The notes under the pieces: generated by a model
Seen by the model: only the letters and a program-made list of their open reading frames with translations
Told to the model about the DNA's origin: nothing
The model's database searches: none
Source of the DNA: an uncultured Lachnospiraceae bacterium
GTDB taxonomy: Bacteria; Bacillota; Clostridia; Lachnospirales; Lachnospiraceae
Assembly (NCBI GenBank): GCA_947632515.1
Contig: CANRPO010000019.1
Span: 1 to 64,000 of the forward strand
DNA length: 64,000 nucleotides
Reading direction: 5' to 3'
Part shown: piece by piece, positions 8,256 to 17,431 of the stretch
How positions within the stretch are numbered: the first letter of the stretch is position 1
Layout: every line of letters begins with the position of its first letter
Made by a program: the position numbers and the translations under genes

Positions 8256-9773
8256 ATGGACAGAGGTGAAGAGTTGTATCGGGAGGACAGCGAAGACAGG
8301 GGACTGTATGCCGCCCTGTCCTCGTACAGTAAAAACGGCTGCTATCCGTACCACATGCCCGGTCATAAGCGAAGTGCGCTGGCGGGCGATATGGCGCGCT
8401 ATTTTGACATCGACATCACGGAGATCGACGGTTTTGACGATCTGCATCAGGCGGAAGGGATTTTGCGGGACGCCATGCGGTTCGCCAATGAGCTGTACGG
8501 CGCGGAGGAGACGTTCTATCTCGTGAACGGGAGCACATGCGGCGTCCTGGCGTCGATCATGACGGCGGCGGAGCGCGGCGCGGAACTTCTGGTCGCGCGC
8601 AACTGTCACAGATCTGTGTATCATGCGGCAATCTTGCAAGAGCTGACGCTGCGGTACTGCTATCCGCCCATTCTGGAGGAGTACGGGATCTGCGATGGCG
8701 TCTCGGCGGAGGATGTGGGGCGGCTGTTGGAGCAATATCCAGACTGCCGCGCGGTGGTCGTCACGTCCCCGACCTATGAGGGGATCGTGTCGGACATACG
8801 GGCGATTGCGGAGCAGGTTCACGCGCGGGGCAGAATTTTGATCGTGGATGAGGCGCACGGGGCGCATTTGGCTCTGGATGAAAATGCGCCGGAGGGGGCC
8901 GTGGCGGGTGGCGCGGATCTGATCATCCACAGCCTGCACAAGACGCTGCCCTCCATGACGCAGACGGCGCTCCTGCATGTACAGGGGGAGCGGGTCGACC
9001 GCAGGAAACTGCGGGCATATCTGCGTATGCTGCAGACCGGCAGCCCGTCCTATGTGTTGATGGCCGGCATGGATAGCTGCATGCGGTATATGAGACGGCA
9101 CGGCAGGGAGCGTTTCGCTTTCCTGCGCAGGCAATACGATCTTTTTTGTGAAAAAATGGAAACGTGCAGATATATTCGTGTTGGGAGAATAACCGATCTG
9201 TCTCCCCAAAAACATTTTCTGTCCGGCTGGGATATCGGGAAACTGACCATTTTCGTCAGGCATCCGCGCGTGAACGGGCGGAGGCTGTATGATATGCTGC
9301 GCGAGGACTATCGCCTGCAGATGGAGATGGCGGCGGGAGATTATGTTCTCGCCATGATGACGGTCATGGATGATGAGGAAAGCTGGCAGAGATTGGCTGA
9401 CGCGCTGGTGCAGATTGATGATAGGATAGAGAAGGAGAGCGCAGGCGAAGAAACCGAAGTCTTGCCGTCAAACTCTGTGCAGCCTTCCGGACAGGCTTGG
9501 ACGGAAACGGAGGCTGTCATGAGCATAGCGCAGGCTTTTGAGGCAGAGCGGACAGCCGTGCCGCTGGCGGAGGCTGAGGGCAGGACGGCGGCGGATTTCG
9601 TCAATCTGTACCCGCCGGGAGTGCCGCTGTTAGTGCCGGGCGAGCTGATAAGCGGCCGGGCGCTCGCGCAGATCGACGCCTTCCTGCGGATGGGGCTGCG
9701 CGTGCAGGGCGTGACGTCTGACGGAAGAGCGGAGACAGTTTCCTGCGTGCGGGACGGTCGATTCTTCCATTGA
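8256..9773 (+). CDS. Orn/Lys/Arg decarboxylase-family PLP enzyme (YaaO-like)
   Basis: The 505-residue protein opens with YPYHMPGHKRSA and has DEAHGAHL before the PLP lysine in SLHKTLPSMTQTA (Lys229). This is a fold-type I amino acid decarboxylase with the small C-terminal domain, without the N-terminal wing of inducible enterobacterial enzymes. In Firmicutes this gene heads the cluster that continues with tmk, yaaR, holB, yaaT and yabB, as here. B. subtilis YaaO is the positional counterpart. The activity (arginine, lysine or ornithine) cannot be decided from the sequence, so no symbol is given. Confidence 0.87.
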   Translation: MDRGEELYREDSEDRGLYAALSSYSKNGCYPYHMPGHKRSALAGDMARYFDIDITEIDGFDDLHQAEGILRDAMRFANELYGAEETFYLVNGSTCGVLASIMTAAERGAELLVARNCHRSVYHAAILQELTLRYCYPPILEEYGICDGVSAEDVGRLLEQYPDCRAVVVTSPTYEGIVSDIRAIAEQVHARGRILIVDEAHGAHLALDENAPEGAVAGGADLIIHSLHKTLPSMTQTALLHVQGERVDRRKLRAYLRMLQTGSPSYVLMAGMDSCMRYMRRHGRERFAFLRRQYDLFCEKMETCRYIRVGRITDLSPQKHFLSGWDIGKLTIFVRHPRVNGRRLYDMLREDYRLQMEMAAGDYVLAMMTVMDDEESWQRLADALVQIDDRIEKESAGEETEVLPSNSVQPSGQAWTETEAVMSIAQAFEAERTAVPLAEAEGRTAADFVNLYPPGVPLLVPGELISGRALAQIDAFLRMGLRVQGVTSDGRAETVSCVRDGRFFH

Positions 9774-9805
9774 ATTTCCTTTCAAAATGTGGCATTATGA
9801 TTAAT

Positions 9806-9817
9806 GACAATATTGTC
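9806..9817. repeat. 12-bp perfect palindrome before the guanylate kinase-like gene
   Basis: GACAATATTGTC is self-complementary. It sits in the 64-nt gap between the decarboxylase and the kinase-like gene, about 20 nt before the start codon. It could be an operator, but no matching site was seen elsewhere in the window. Confidence 0.4.
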
Positions 9818-9837
9818 GATAAAGGGTATAGGACTTT

Positions 9838-10467
9838 ATGGGTAAAATCGTATGTCTGATGGGGAAAAGTTCATCGGGAAAAGACACCATCTATAAGAGA
9901 CTGCTCTCACAGGACCGGGTGACGTTGCGGGCGCTCGTTCCCTACACCACCAGACCGATCAGGATGGGAGAACAGGACGGCGTGGAGTACCACTTCACGG
10001 ACGAGGAAGGGTTTCGGAAATTGCAGGACGGCGGGAAAGTCATAGAGGATAGGGTTTACGATACCTGTCTTGGCAGATGGCGCTATTTTACGGTGGCGGA
10101 CGACAGAGTTGATCTCAGCAGACATTCGTATGTGCTGATCGGCACGCCGGAGGCCTATCTGAAACTGCGGCAGTTTTACGGAGAGGATAAGGTGCTCCCC
10201 CTGATGATCGGGCTGGATGACGGGGAGCGCTTGCAGCGGGCGCTGGACAGGGAGAAGGCGCAGGACGCTCCCGGATACGAGGAACTGTGCAGACGTTTTC
10301 TGGCGGACGTGGAGGACTTCTCCGAGGAGAAGCTGGAGCGCGCGGGGATAGACAGGATTTTTTACAATGACGAGATAGACAGATGTCTGGAGGAGATACT
10401 CGCTTATCTGAAGTTGAAACTGGAGGACCCGGCACGGGGAGGTGACGAGACGTGGACATCAAAGTAA
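9838..10467 (+). CDS. Guanylate kinase-like P-loop protein
   Basis: The 209-residue protein has a P-loop (GKSSSGKDT, residues 9-17) and the GMP-binding pattern of guanylate kinases ([19 protein letters not shown], residues 37-55). It lacks a typical lid and has an acidic C-terminal half. It occupies the place of thymidylate kinase (tmk) in the equivalent Bacillus cluster. A second, canonical gmk is probably elsewhere in the genome, so the substrate of this copy is uncertain. Its last codons overlap the GTG start of yaaR by 16 nt. Confidence 0.8.
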   Translation: MGKIVCLMGKSSSGKDTIYKRLLSQDRVTLRALVPYTTRPIRMGEQDGVEYHFTDEEGFRKLQDGGKVIEDRVYDTCLGRWRYFTVADDRVDLSRHSYVLIGTPEAYLKLRQFYGEDKVLPLMIGLDDGERLQRALDREKAQDAPGYEELCRRFLADVEDFSEEKLERAGIDRIFYNDEIDRCLEEILAYLKLKLEDPARGGDETWTSK

Positions 10468-10892
10468 ATCAGGTACAGCAGGCGCCGCAGATCGAGCAGG
10501 CGCAGCAGGCGCAGGAGACGGACGGCACCTTTAAATTCACGCTGGTCAGCCGGATCGAGGAGCAGGATCTGCAGAATGCCCTGACCAACATGATGGAGGA
10601 GATCACCAGACAGGGTGAAAAGCTGGCCAAGCACAGGGACATTAAGGATATGAAACGGTACCGCGGCCTGATCAAAGATTTCCTGAATGAAGTCGTGAAC
10701 CGTTCCCACGCTTTCTCCCGAGAGAACTTTCTGGACAGGAAGGGACGGCACAGAGTCTATGGGATCATCCGCCTGATCGACGAGAATCTGGATCAGCTGG
10801 CGCAGGAGCTTGTCAAGGACGAGCAGGACAATCTGGCGATCTTAGATAAGATCGGCGAGATACGGGGGCTGTTGTTGGACATCTTTACATGA
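10452..10892 (+). CDS. yaaR: YaaR/DUF327 family protein
   Basis: Translation starts at GTG, with GGAGGTGA 8 nt upstream inside the end of the previous gene. The 146-residue, helical, cytoplasmic protein has a Gln/Ala-rich N-terminus and the family motif [15 protein letters not shown] followed by [19 protein letters not shown]. Function is not established for the family; its position between a nucleotide kinase gene and holB is conserved in Firmicutes. Such neighbours often share expression with DNA replication genes. Confidence 0.85.
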   Translation: MDIKVNQVQQAPQIEQAQQAQETDGTFKFTLVSRIEEQDLQNALTNMMEEITRQGEKLAKHRDIKDMKRYRGLIKDFLNEVVNRSHAFSRENFLDRKGRHRVYGIIRLIDENLDQLAQELVKDEQDNLAILDKIGEIRGLLLDIFT

Positions 10893-10984
10893 GGCGCGGC
10901 GGAACGGAAGAAAGATATACAGGGGGAGCACGGATGCGGGAACAGGGACCGCGAAGACATAGATGAGAAACAGGGTGGTTATAG

Positions 10985-11974
10985 ATGGCTAAATTTACGG
11001 ATATTATAGGACAGGAGCAGATAAAGGAACACTTGCGCGGCGCGATCTCTTCGGGCAAGATCTCGCACGCCTACATCATCAACGGAGAGAGGAGCTCCGG
11101 CAAGGAGTTTATCGCCCGCGTCTTCGCGATGGCGCTGCAGTGCGAGGAGGACGGGGTGGAACCTTGCGGCGAATGTCATTCCTGCAGGCAGGCGCTTGGC
11201 AACAACCAGCCGGATATTATATACGTCAGTCACGAGAAACCCAACACCATCGGCGTGGAGGACATTCGGGAGCAGATCAACGGCGATATTGGCGTGAAAC
11301 CGTACAGCAGCCCCTACAAGATCTACATCATGAACGAGGGCGAGAAGATGACGGTGCAGGCGCAGAACGCGCTCTTGAAGACATTGGAGGAGCCGCCGGA
11401 GTACGCGGTGATTTTGATTCTGACTACGCAGATAGAGGCGCTCTTGCCCACCATCCTGAGCAGATGCGTGGTGCTCAACATGAAACCCGTGCCGGACGCG
11501 CTCGTCAGGAAGTATCTCATGGAAGAACTGCAGATACCCGACTACAAGGCTAATATCTGCGTCGCCTTTGCGAGAGGCAATATCGGCAAGGCGAAACTTC
11601 TGGCCGGCAGCGAGGAATTTGAGAAGGTGAAGGACGAGGCGGTCACGCTGGTCAAGTATATCAACGACATGGAGATCAGCGAGATCGTCAAGGCGATCAA
11701 AAAGATCTCGGAATATAAGTTCGACGTGAACGACTACCTGGACATCCTCTCCGCGTGGTACCGCGACGTGCTGCTCTTCAAGGCCACGAAAGATGTGAAC
11801 AGTCTTATTTTCAAGGAAGAGATACAGCAGATCATGCGGGTGTCGGACCGGAGTACCTACGAGGGGATCGAGACGATCGTGAACGCGCTGCAGCAGGCGA
11901 AACGCAGGCTGGAGGCCAACGTCAATTTTGATCTGACGATGGAACTTTTACTTCTGACGATCAAAGAAAACTAA
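10985..11974 (+). CDS. holB: DNA polymerase III delta-prime subunit
   Basis: The 329-residue clamp-loader protein starts MAKFTDIIGQEQIKEHLR. It has a degenerate P-loop (GERSSGKEF), four zinc-binding cysteines (C..C..C..C within residues 48-65), the LLKTLEEPPE switch and the SRC motif (ILSRCVVL). This is the expected pattern for delta-prime, which does not hydrolyse ATP. It loads the beta clamp together with DnaX and HolA. A weak GGTGG-type site precedes the ATG. The C-terminal third is helical, as in the family. Confidence 0.93.
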   Translation: MAKFTDIIGQEQIKEHLRGAISSGKISHAYIINGERSSGKEFIARVFAMALQCEEDGVEPCGECHSCRQALGNNQPDIIYVSHEKPNTIGVEDIREQINGDIGVKPYSSPYKIYIMNEGEKMTVQAQNALLKTLEEPPEYAVILILTTQIEALLPTILSRCVVLNMKPVPDALVRKYLMEELQIPDYKANICVAFARGNIGKAKLLAGSEEFEKVKDEAVTLVKYINDMEISEIVKAIKKISEYKFDVNDYLDILSAWYRDVLLFKATKDVNSLIFKEEIQQIMRVSDRSTYEGIETIVNALQQAKRRLEANVNFDLTMELLLLTIKEN

Positions 11975-12004
11975 TATACAGGAAATGCGGAGGTTGATAG
12001 ATCT

Positions 12005-12919
12005 ATGACACGAGTGATAGGGGTGCGGTTTCGCACTGCTGGCAAGATATATTATTTTAATCCGGGCAAACTGGACATCAAGAAGAACGACCATGTGATC
12101 GTGGAGACGGCGCGCGGCATCGAGTACGGTACCGTGGTGGGCGATCCCAGAGAAGAGGAGGACGACAAGGTCGTGCAGCCGCTCAAGGCGGTCCTGCGGA
12201 TCGCGACGCCCAAGGACGACGAGCAGGAGGCTTCGAACAAGGCGCGGGAGAAAGAGGCGTTTAAGATATGTCTGGAAAAGATAAAAAAGCACAATCTGCA
12301 GATGAAACTGATCGACGCGGAGTATACGTTTGACAACAACAAGGTGTTGTTCTATTTCACGGCGGACGGGCGCATCGATTTCCGCGAACTGGTGAAGGAC
12401 CTCGCCTCCGTCTTCAAGACGAGGATCGAGCTCAGGCAGATCGGCGTCCGCGACGAGACGAAGATCTTGGGCGGTATCGGCATATGCGGCAGACCGCTGT
12501 GCTGCCACACGCATCTCTCGGAGTTCGCGCCCGTGTCCATCAAGATGGCGAAGGAGCAGAATCTGTCCCTGAATCCCACCAAGATCTCCGGCGTCTGCGG
12601 CAGGCTGATGTGCTGTCTGAAAAACGAGGAGGAGACCTACGAGGAGCTGAACAGGAGACTGCCCAATGTGGGGGATTTTGTCACCACGGAGGACGGGCTG
12701 AAAGGCGAGGTGCACAGCGTCAACGTGCTGCGGCAGCTTGTGAAGGTCATTGTGGATGTGGACGACGAGAAGGAGATCCAGGAGTACAGGGTGGAGCAGC
12801 TGCGCTTTAGGAAAAAGCACGGCAGAAACCGCAAGATGGACGTGAGCGAGGACGATCTGAAGGAGTTGGAGAAGATGGAGAAACAGGATGCGGGCAAATC
12901 CAAACTGGACGAGAGCTGA
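12005..12919 (+). CDS. ricT: PSP1-domain protein RicT (YaaT)
   Basis: The 304-residue protein has the PSP1 domain with two Cys clusters, GICGRPLCCHTH and GVCGRLMCCLK, which bind Fe-S in RicT. In B. subtilis, RicT with RicA and RicF guides RNase Y-dependent mRNA processing and affects Spo0A phosphorylation. The C-terminus is charged and rich in Glu/Lys. Its TGA overlaps the ATG of the following methyltransferase gene by one base (TGATG), so the two are coupled. Confidence 0.9.
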   Translation: MTRVIGVRFRTAGKIYYFNPGKLDIKKNDHVIVETARGIEYGTVVGDPREEEDDKVVQPLKAVLRIATPKDDEQEASNKAREKEAFKICLEKIKKHNLQMKLIDAEYTFDNNKVLFYFTADGRIDFRELVKDLASVFKTRIELRQIGVRDETKILGGIGICGRPLCCHTHLSEFAPVSIKMAKEQNLSLNPTKISGVCGRLMCCLKNEEETYEELNRRLPNVGDFVTTEDGLKGEVHSVNVLRQLVKVIVDVDDEKEIQEYRVEQLRFRKKHGRNRKMDVSEDDLKELEKMEKQDAGKSKLDES

Positions 12920-13668
12920 TGGACAGGCATGCGGATATTCCACTGAAAGAGAATGAAAGGATCGACGATCTGGAGAGAAACGGGTATCATATCATTCAGG
13001 ATGCCAAGCGGTTCTGTTTCGGCATGGACGCCGTGCTCCTGTCCGGGTTTGCGAGGGTGAAGGACGGCGCGCGGGTCCTCGATCTGGGGACGGGCACGGG
13101 GATCATCCCCATTCTTCTGGAGGCTAAGACGGGCGCGGCCCATCTGACCGGACTGGAGATCCAGGAGGACAGCGCGGACATGGCTAGGCGCAGCGTGCGT
13201 CTGAACGGACTGGAAGATAAGATCGACATAGTGACGGGAGATATTAAAGAGGCAGGAAGTCTGTTTGACGCTGCTTCTTTTGACGTTATCACCAGCAATC
13301 CCCCCTATATGACGGGCAAGCACGGGCTGACCAATCCAAGCGACGCCAAGGCGATCGCGAGACATGAGATCCTCTGCACGCTGGAGGATGTGATCGCGCA
13401 GACGGCCGGACTGTTAAAACCGGGCGGGAATTTTTTTCTGGTGCACAGGCCCTTCCGGCTGGCGGAGATCATGGTCCTGCTGCACGGATACAAGTTGGAG
13501 CCTAAGAGGATGCGGCTTGTGTACCCCTATGCGGACAAGGAGCCGAATATGGTGCTGCTCGAGGCGAACAGGGGAGGGCGGCCCCGCATGACGGTGGAGA
13601 AACCGCTGATCGTCTTTGAGAGACCGGGAGTTTATATGCCGGAGATCCGAGATGTGTACGGATATTGA
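12919..13668 (+). CDS. trmN6: tRNA1(Val) (adenine-N6)-methyltransferase-like protein
   Basis: The 249-residue protein has the SAM-binding motif VLDLGTGTGIIPILL and the amino-methylating NPPY motif at residues 127-130, followed by GKHGL. It belongs to the TrmN6/YabB family, which methylates A37 of tRNA-Val in E. coli. Its position between ricT and rsmI is the classic Firmicutes order (yaaT-yabB-yabC). Coupled to ricT by overlapping stop and start codons. Confidence 0.87.
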   Translation: MDRHADIPLKENERIDDLERNGYHIIQDAKRFCFGMDAVLLSGFARVKDGARVLDLGTGTGIIPILLEAKTGAAHLTGLEIQEDSADMARRSVRLNGLEDKIDIVTGDIKEAGSLFDAASFDVITSNPPYMTGKHGLTNPSDAKAIARHEILCTLEDVIAQTAGLLKPGGNFFLVHRPFRLAEIMVLLHGYKLEPKRMRLVYPYADKEPNMVLLEANRGGRPRMTVEKPLIVFERPGVYMPEIRDVYGY

Positions 13669-13728
13669 CGCGACCCGGCGGGCGCGCTCGGCATGGGACA
13701 GGACACGGACAAAAGAGGGACATAGAAA

Positions 13729-15114
13729 TTGCGAAAGAGAACGCGGATGAAAAAAACAGGATATGCGTTGGCATTTTTTCTGCTGATCGGCGGCGTGTGC
13801 TGCGGCTGCGGCGGGCCGGCGGAGACCATGGCGGCGGCGGAGCCGGCTGCGGAGGGAGCCGCACAGAGCGATGGGGAGGCCGTGGAGAAGAAGACGGGAG
13901 AAAGCGCTGCGGCGCAGGCGGATATTGTGTCGGCGAATGACGCGCGGGAGGGCGGGTCTGTCTCGGACAATGACGCAGAATCCGTGTCGGAGAACGACGT
14001 GGGAGACGAAACGGTATCGGGCAATGCGGCGGCGTATGCGCGGACATCATATGAGCGTCCCGCGCCTGTCAAGGTCAGGGGGATCTATGTCAGCGGCCCG
14101 ATCGCGGGTGCGGCCAAGATGGATGATCTGATCGATCTGGTGGACCGGACGGAACTCAACGCCATGGTCATTGACATTAAGAATGACGAGGGCAGAGTGA
14201 CCTACAAGATGCAGTCGGATCAAGTGCTGGAAGTGGAGTCCGGCATCGGCTATATCTCGGATATCGACGCTCTTGTGGCCAAGTGCAAGGAGAAGGACAT
14301 CTATCTGATCGCGAGAATCGTGGCGTTCCGCGATCCCTATCTGGCGGAGCGAAAGCCGGAGTGGGCGGTGCACACGAAGGACGGAGCGGTTTTTCGGGAC
14401 AAGAACGGTCTGGCCTGGGTGAACCCCTATTGCCGCGAAGTGTGGGACTATCTCGTGGAGATCGCCTCGCAGGCGGCGCAGGCGGGATTCGACGAGGTGC
14501 AGTTTGACTATATCCGCTTTTCTACGGACGTCAGGGAGAGCAGCGTGGATTACGGGCCGGAGTCGGAGCGCACGGACAAGATCGGGATTATCACGGAATT
14601 TACAAAATATCTCTATGAGCGGCTGGCGCCGCAGGGAGTATATGTGGCGGCGGATGTGTTCGGCACGGTGATCGACAATAAGACCGACCAGGAGATTGTT
14701 GGGCAGGATTATGTGCGGATGGCGCAGTATCTGGACTATATCTGTCCCATGGTCTATCCGTCTCACTATTACAGCGGTTCCTACGGGATCGCGGTGCCCG
14801 ACGCGGACCCCTACGGCACGATCCGCGCGGCGGCGGCGGCCTCCGTCGATCAGCTCGGCGCGCTGCCGGAGACGGAGAGAGCGAAGGTGCGGCTGTGGCT
14901 GCAGAGCTTTACCGCAAGCTGGGTCCCGGGGCACATCAGCTACGGGCCGGAGCAGATACGGGCGCAGATCAAAGGGGCGCGCGACGCGGGGTACGACGAG
15001 TGGATCCTGTGGAATGCGGCGGTCAACTATCAGCCTGACGCGTTTCTGACGGATGAGGAGGCTGCAATGCAGGAGCAGACCACGTCGGTTTCCGGCAATC
15101 AGACAGAGGAATAA
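13729..15114 (+). CDS. DUF4015 putative glycoside hydrolase, lipoprotein
   Basis: Translation probably begins at TTG 13729, where AGAGGG lies about 8 nt upstream; an in-frame ATG at 13747 is the alternative. A hydrophobic segment ends in a lipobox-like CCGCG, so the protein should be anchored on the outer face of the membrane. Residues 25-100 form a low-complexity Ala/Glu/Asp/Ser linker with repeated SxNDA/SEND units. The rest is the DUF4015 TIM barrel (VRGIYVSGPIAG, LNAMVIDIKNDEGRV, FDEVQFDYIRF, ICPMVYPSHYY). The family resembles glycosidases, but activity is unproven. It interrupts the usual trmN6-rsmI adjacency. Confidence 0.85.
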   Translation: MRKRTRMKKTGYALAFFLLIGGVCCGCGGPAETMAAAEPAAEGAAQSDGEAVEKKTGESAAAQADIVSANDAREGGSVSDNDAESVSENDVGDETVSGNAAAYARTSYERPAPVKVRGIYVSGPIAGAAKMDDLIDLVDRTELNAMVIDIKNDEGRVTYKMQSDQVLEVESGIGYISDIDALVAKCKEKDIYLIARIVAFRDPYLAERKPEWAVHTKDGAVFRDKNGLAWVNPYCREVWDYLVEIASQAAQAGFDEVQFDYIRFSTDVRESSVDYGPESERTDKIGIITEFTKYLYERLAPQGVYVAADVFGTVIDNKTDQEIVGQDYVRMAQYLDYICPMVYPSHYYSGSYGIAVPDADPYGTIRAAAAASVDQLGALPETERAKVRLWLQSFTASWVPGHISYGPEQIRAQIKGARDAGYDEWILWNAAVNYQPDAFLTDEEAAMQEQTTSVSGNQTEE

Positions 15115-15137
15115 GGGCACTGACAGGGGAGACGGCT

Positions 15138-15980
15138 ATGGCGGGAATGTTATATTTGTGCGCGACGCCCATCGGCAATCTGGGGGACATGACGCCGCGC
15201 GCGGTGGAGACGCTTCGCAGCGTGGATCTGATCGCGGCGGAGGACACGCGCAACAGCATTAAGCTGTTGAATCATTTTGACATCAGAACTTCTATGACCA
15301 GCTATCATGAATATAATAAAGTAGAAAAAGCAGACTATCTTGTGGAGCAGATGCGGCAGGGCAGGAACGTGGCGCTGATCACGGACGCCGGAACGCCCGC
15401 GATCTCCGATCCGGGGGAAGTGCTGGTGGCGAAGTGCCATGAGGCGGGGATCCCCGTGACCTCTCTGCCGGGCGCGGCGGCCTGCATCACGGCGCTCACC
15501 CTGTCAGGGCTTGGCACGAGACGATTCTGTTTTGAGGCTTTTCTGCCCGCCGATAAGAAGGAGAAAGCGGAGATTCTGGAGGAACTGAAGGAGGAATCGC
15601 GGACGATCATTCTCTACGAGGCGCCTCATCATCTGGTGCGGACTCTGCGGGAATTGCTGGAGGCGCTGGGCGACCGCCGCCTGACGCTGTGCAGAGAGCT
15701 GACAAAAAAATTCGAGACGGTCCTTCCCACGACGATCGCAGGCGCGCTGGTCCTGTATGAGACGGAGGAGCCGCGGGGAGAGTATGTGCTCGTCGTGGAG
15801 GGCAAGAGTCTGTCCCGGAAGAAAGAAGAACAGAAAGCCGCATGGCAGAGCATGAGCATTGAAGAGCATATGGCATACTATGAGAAAGACGGATTGGATG
15901 AGAAAACCGCCATGAAACAGGTGGCGAAGGACCGCGGGGTATCTAAAAGAGAGATTTATCAATATTTATTGGCAAAGTGA
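15138..15980 (+). CDS. rsmI: 16S rRNA (cytidine-2'-O)-methyltransferase
   Basis: The 280-residue protein has the family N-terminus LYLCATPIGNLGDMTPRA, then AAEDTR, the LITDAGTPAISDPG loop and LPGAAACITAL. RsmI methylates the 2'-OH of C1402 in 16S rRNA using SAM. AGGGGAG lies 7 nt before the ATG. It is the last gene of the conserved yaaO-rsmI cluster. The acpP promoters follow directly. Confidence 0.94.
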   Translation: MAGMLYLCATPIGNLGDMTPRAVETLRSVDLIAAEDTRNSIKLLNHFDIRTSMTSYHEYNKVEKADYLVEQMRQGRNVALITDAGTPAISDPGEVLVAKCHEAGIPVTSLPGAAACITALTLSGLGTRRFCFEAFLPADKKEKAEILEELKEESRTIILYEAPHHLVRTLRELLEALGDRRLTLCRELTKKFETVLPTTIAGALVLYETEEPRGEYVLVVEGKSLSRKKEEQKAAWQSMSIEEHMAYYEKDGLDEKTAMKQVAKDRGVSKREIYQYLLAK

Positions 15981-15981
15981 A

Positions 15982-16043
15982 TTGACAAAACAGAGAAAAC
16001 ACGTAAAATTATGATTGACAAATATACGGACAGATAATATACT
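15982..16043 (+). promoter_or_regulatory. Tandem promoters of the fatty acid synthesis operon
   Basis: The proximal promoter has TTGACA (16015-16020), a 17-bp spacer and TATACT (16038-16043). A second pair, TTGACA (15982-15987) with TAAAAT (16004-16009) and a 16-bp spacer, lies upstream. The -10 of the proximal promoter overlaps the FabT-type palindrome. Confidence 0.75.
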
Positions 16044-16057
16044 TTGAATGTCAAACT
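16041..16057. promoter_or_regulatory. FabT-type operator before acpP
   Basis: ACTTTGA-ATG-TCAAACT is a near-perfect inverted repeat with one mismatched pair. It matches the TTTGA-N3-TCAAA core known for the MarR-family regulator FabT of streptococci. It overlaps the -10 element of the acpP promoter, where bound repressor would block transcription. Confidence 0.75.
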
Positions 16058-16088
16058 ATTTTATCTACGGTGAAAAGGAGATTGGAAC

Positions 16089-16322
16089 ATGTTAGAGAGA
16101 GTTATCGAGATCATTCAGGAGCAGTTAAACTTGGACGGAGTGGAGATCACGGAGGAGTCTTCTTTCAAGGACGATCTGGGCGCGGACTCCTTAGATTTAT
16201 TCGAGCTGGTTATGGCTTTTGAGGAAGAGTACGGCGTTGAGATCCCTTCCGAGGATTTAGAGCAGATCACAACGGTGGGCGCTGTTGTTGAATATATGAA
16301 GAGCAAAGGCGTAGAGGCGTAA
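16089..16322 (+). CDS. acpP: Acyl carrier protein
   Basis: This is an acidic 77-residue protein with the DSL phosphopantetheine site, Ser34 in GADSLD. It carries the growing acyl chain in type II fatty acid synthesis. AAAAGGAG precedes the ATG. It is the first gene after a FabT-controlled promoter and leads the fab cluster, whose enzymes all act on acyl-ACP. Confidence 0.96.
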   Translation: MLERVIEIIQEQLNLDGVEITEESSFKDDLGADSLDLFELVMAFEEEYGVEIPSEDLEQITTVGAVVEYMKSKGVEA

Positions 16323-16361
16323 ACCGACGCGCGAGCCTGTTCGTATAGATTGAGGTATAGA

Positions 16362-17285
16362 ATGAAGACAAGAATTACAGAACTTCTGGGTATCGAGTGT
16401 CCGATCATTCAGGGCGGCATGGCGTGGGTCGCCGAGTATCACCTTGCGGCAGCCGTTTCCGAGGCGGGCGGCTTGGGAATCATCGGAGCCGGCGGCGCGC
16501 CGGCGTCCTTTGTCAGAGAACAGATCCGGAAGACGAAGGAACTTACGAAGAAACCGTTCGGCGTGAACATTATGCTGATGAACCCGGAGGCGGACGACAT
16601 TGCGAAGGTGATCGTCGAGGAAGGCGTTTCGGTGGTCACCACAGGAGCGGGGAATCCGGGGAAGTATCTGGCGGCTTGGAAGGAGGCCGGGATCAAGGTT
16701 GCGCCCGTTGTGGCGAGCGTGGCGCTTGCCAAGATGATGGAGCGCGCGGGTGTGGATGCGGTGATCGCGGAGGGCACAGAGTCCGGCGGGCATATCGGCT
16801 CCGCTACGACGATGACGCTCGTTCCCCAGGTGGTGGACGCGGTGCAGATCCCCGTCATTGCGGCGGGCGGTATCGCGGACGGCAGAGGGTTTGCGGCCGC
16901 TATGATGCTTGGCGCGGAGGCGGTGCAGATGGGAACGCGGTTTGTGGTCGCGAAGGAGTCCATTGCGCATGACAATTATAAGAAAAAGATTCTCGCGGCG
17001 AAGGACATTGACTCGGAAGTTACGGGATTGACGCACGGGCATCCCGTCCGCCAGATCCGCAACAATATGACCAGAGAGTATCTGAAACTGGAGAAGGCGG
17101 GAGCGCCCTTCGAGGAGTTGGAGCACCTGACGCTGGGCGCGCTGCGCAAGGCGGTAGTGGAAGGCGATACCGTAGGCGGTACGCTGATGGCCGGACAGAT
17201 CGCCGGGATGATCAAAGAGGAGAAGACCTGCGCCGAGATCATTCAGGGGATCATGCAGGAGGCGCAGACGTTATTGAAAGCGTGA
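16362..17285 (+). CDS. fabK: Enoyl-ACP reductase II (FMN-dependent)
   Basis: The ATG at 16362 follows GAGG by 6 nt and gives 307 residues; the in-frame TTG 12 nt upstream has no site. Motifs of FabK are visible: PIIQGGMAW, VNIMLMNPEAD, AEGTESGGHIG, VIAAGGIADGRG and GAEAVQMGTRF, which form the FMN-binding TIM barrel. FabK reduces the enoyl double bond, the last step of elongation, and replaces FabI in many Firmicutes. It is followed by a terminator and a second FabT-type site, so it shares a transcript with acpP. Confidence 0.93.
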   Translation: MKTRITELLGIECPIIQGGMAWVAEYHLAAAVSEAGGLGIIGAGGAPASFVREQIRKTKELTKKPFGVNIMLMNPEADDIAKVIVEEGVSVVTTGAGNPGKYLAAWKEAGIKVAPVVASVALAKMMERAGVDAVIAEGTESGGHIGSATTMTLVPQVVDAVQIPVIAAGGIADGRGFAAAMMLGAEAVQMGTRFVVAKESIAHDNYKKKILAAKDIDSEVTGLTHGHPVRQIRNNMTREYLKLEKAGAPFEELEHLTLGALRKAVVEGDTVGGTLMAGQIAGMIKEEKTCAEIIQGIMQEAQTLLKA

Positions 17286-17314
17286 TAAGTGATACATAGA
17301 GGAAAGAGATTCGG

Positions 17315-17344
17315 AGCGCAAGCTCAGCGGCTTGCGCTTTTCTA
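17315..17344 (+). terminator. Intrinsic terminator after fabK
   Basis: AGCGCAAG pairs with CTTGCGCT around CTCAGCGG and is followed by TTTTCT. It separates acpP-fabK from fabD-fabH. Read-through or the control site just downstream could set the ratio of the two halves. Confidence 0.75.
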
Positions 17345-17352
17345 TAAAACAA

Positions 17353-17373
17353 ATACTTTGAATTTCAAAGTAT
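17353..17373. promoter_or_regulatory. FabT-type operator before fabD
   Basis: ATACTTTGA-ATT-TCAAAGTAT has perfect 9-bp arms around a 3-bp centre. It is the strongest copy of the FabT-type palindrome in the window. It lies 59 nt before fabD and just after the fabK terminator. No clear -35/-10 pair was recognised around it. Confidence 0.8.
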
Positions 17374-17431
17374 CAGCGTAAAAATCGATGCGCCGGACGG
17401 AAAGCGCCGCGCGGGGAAAGGAAGGTAAGAG

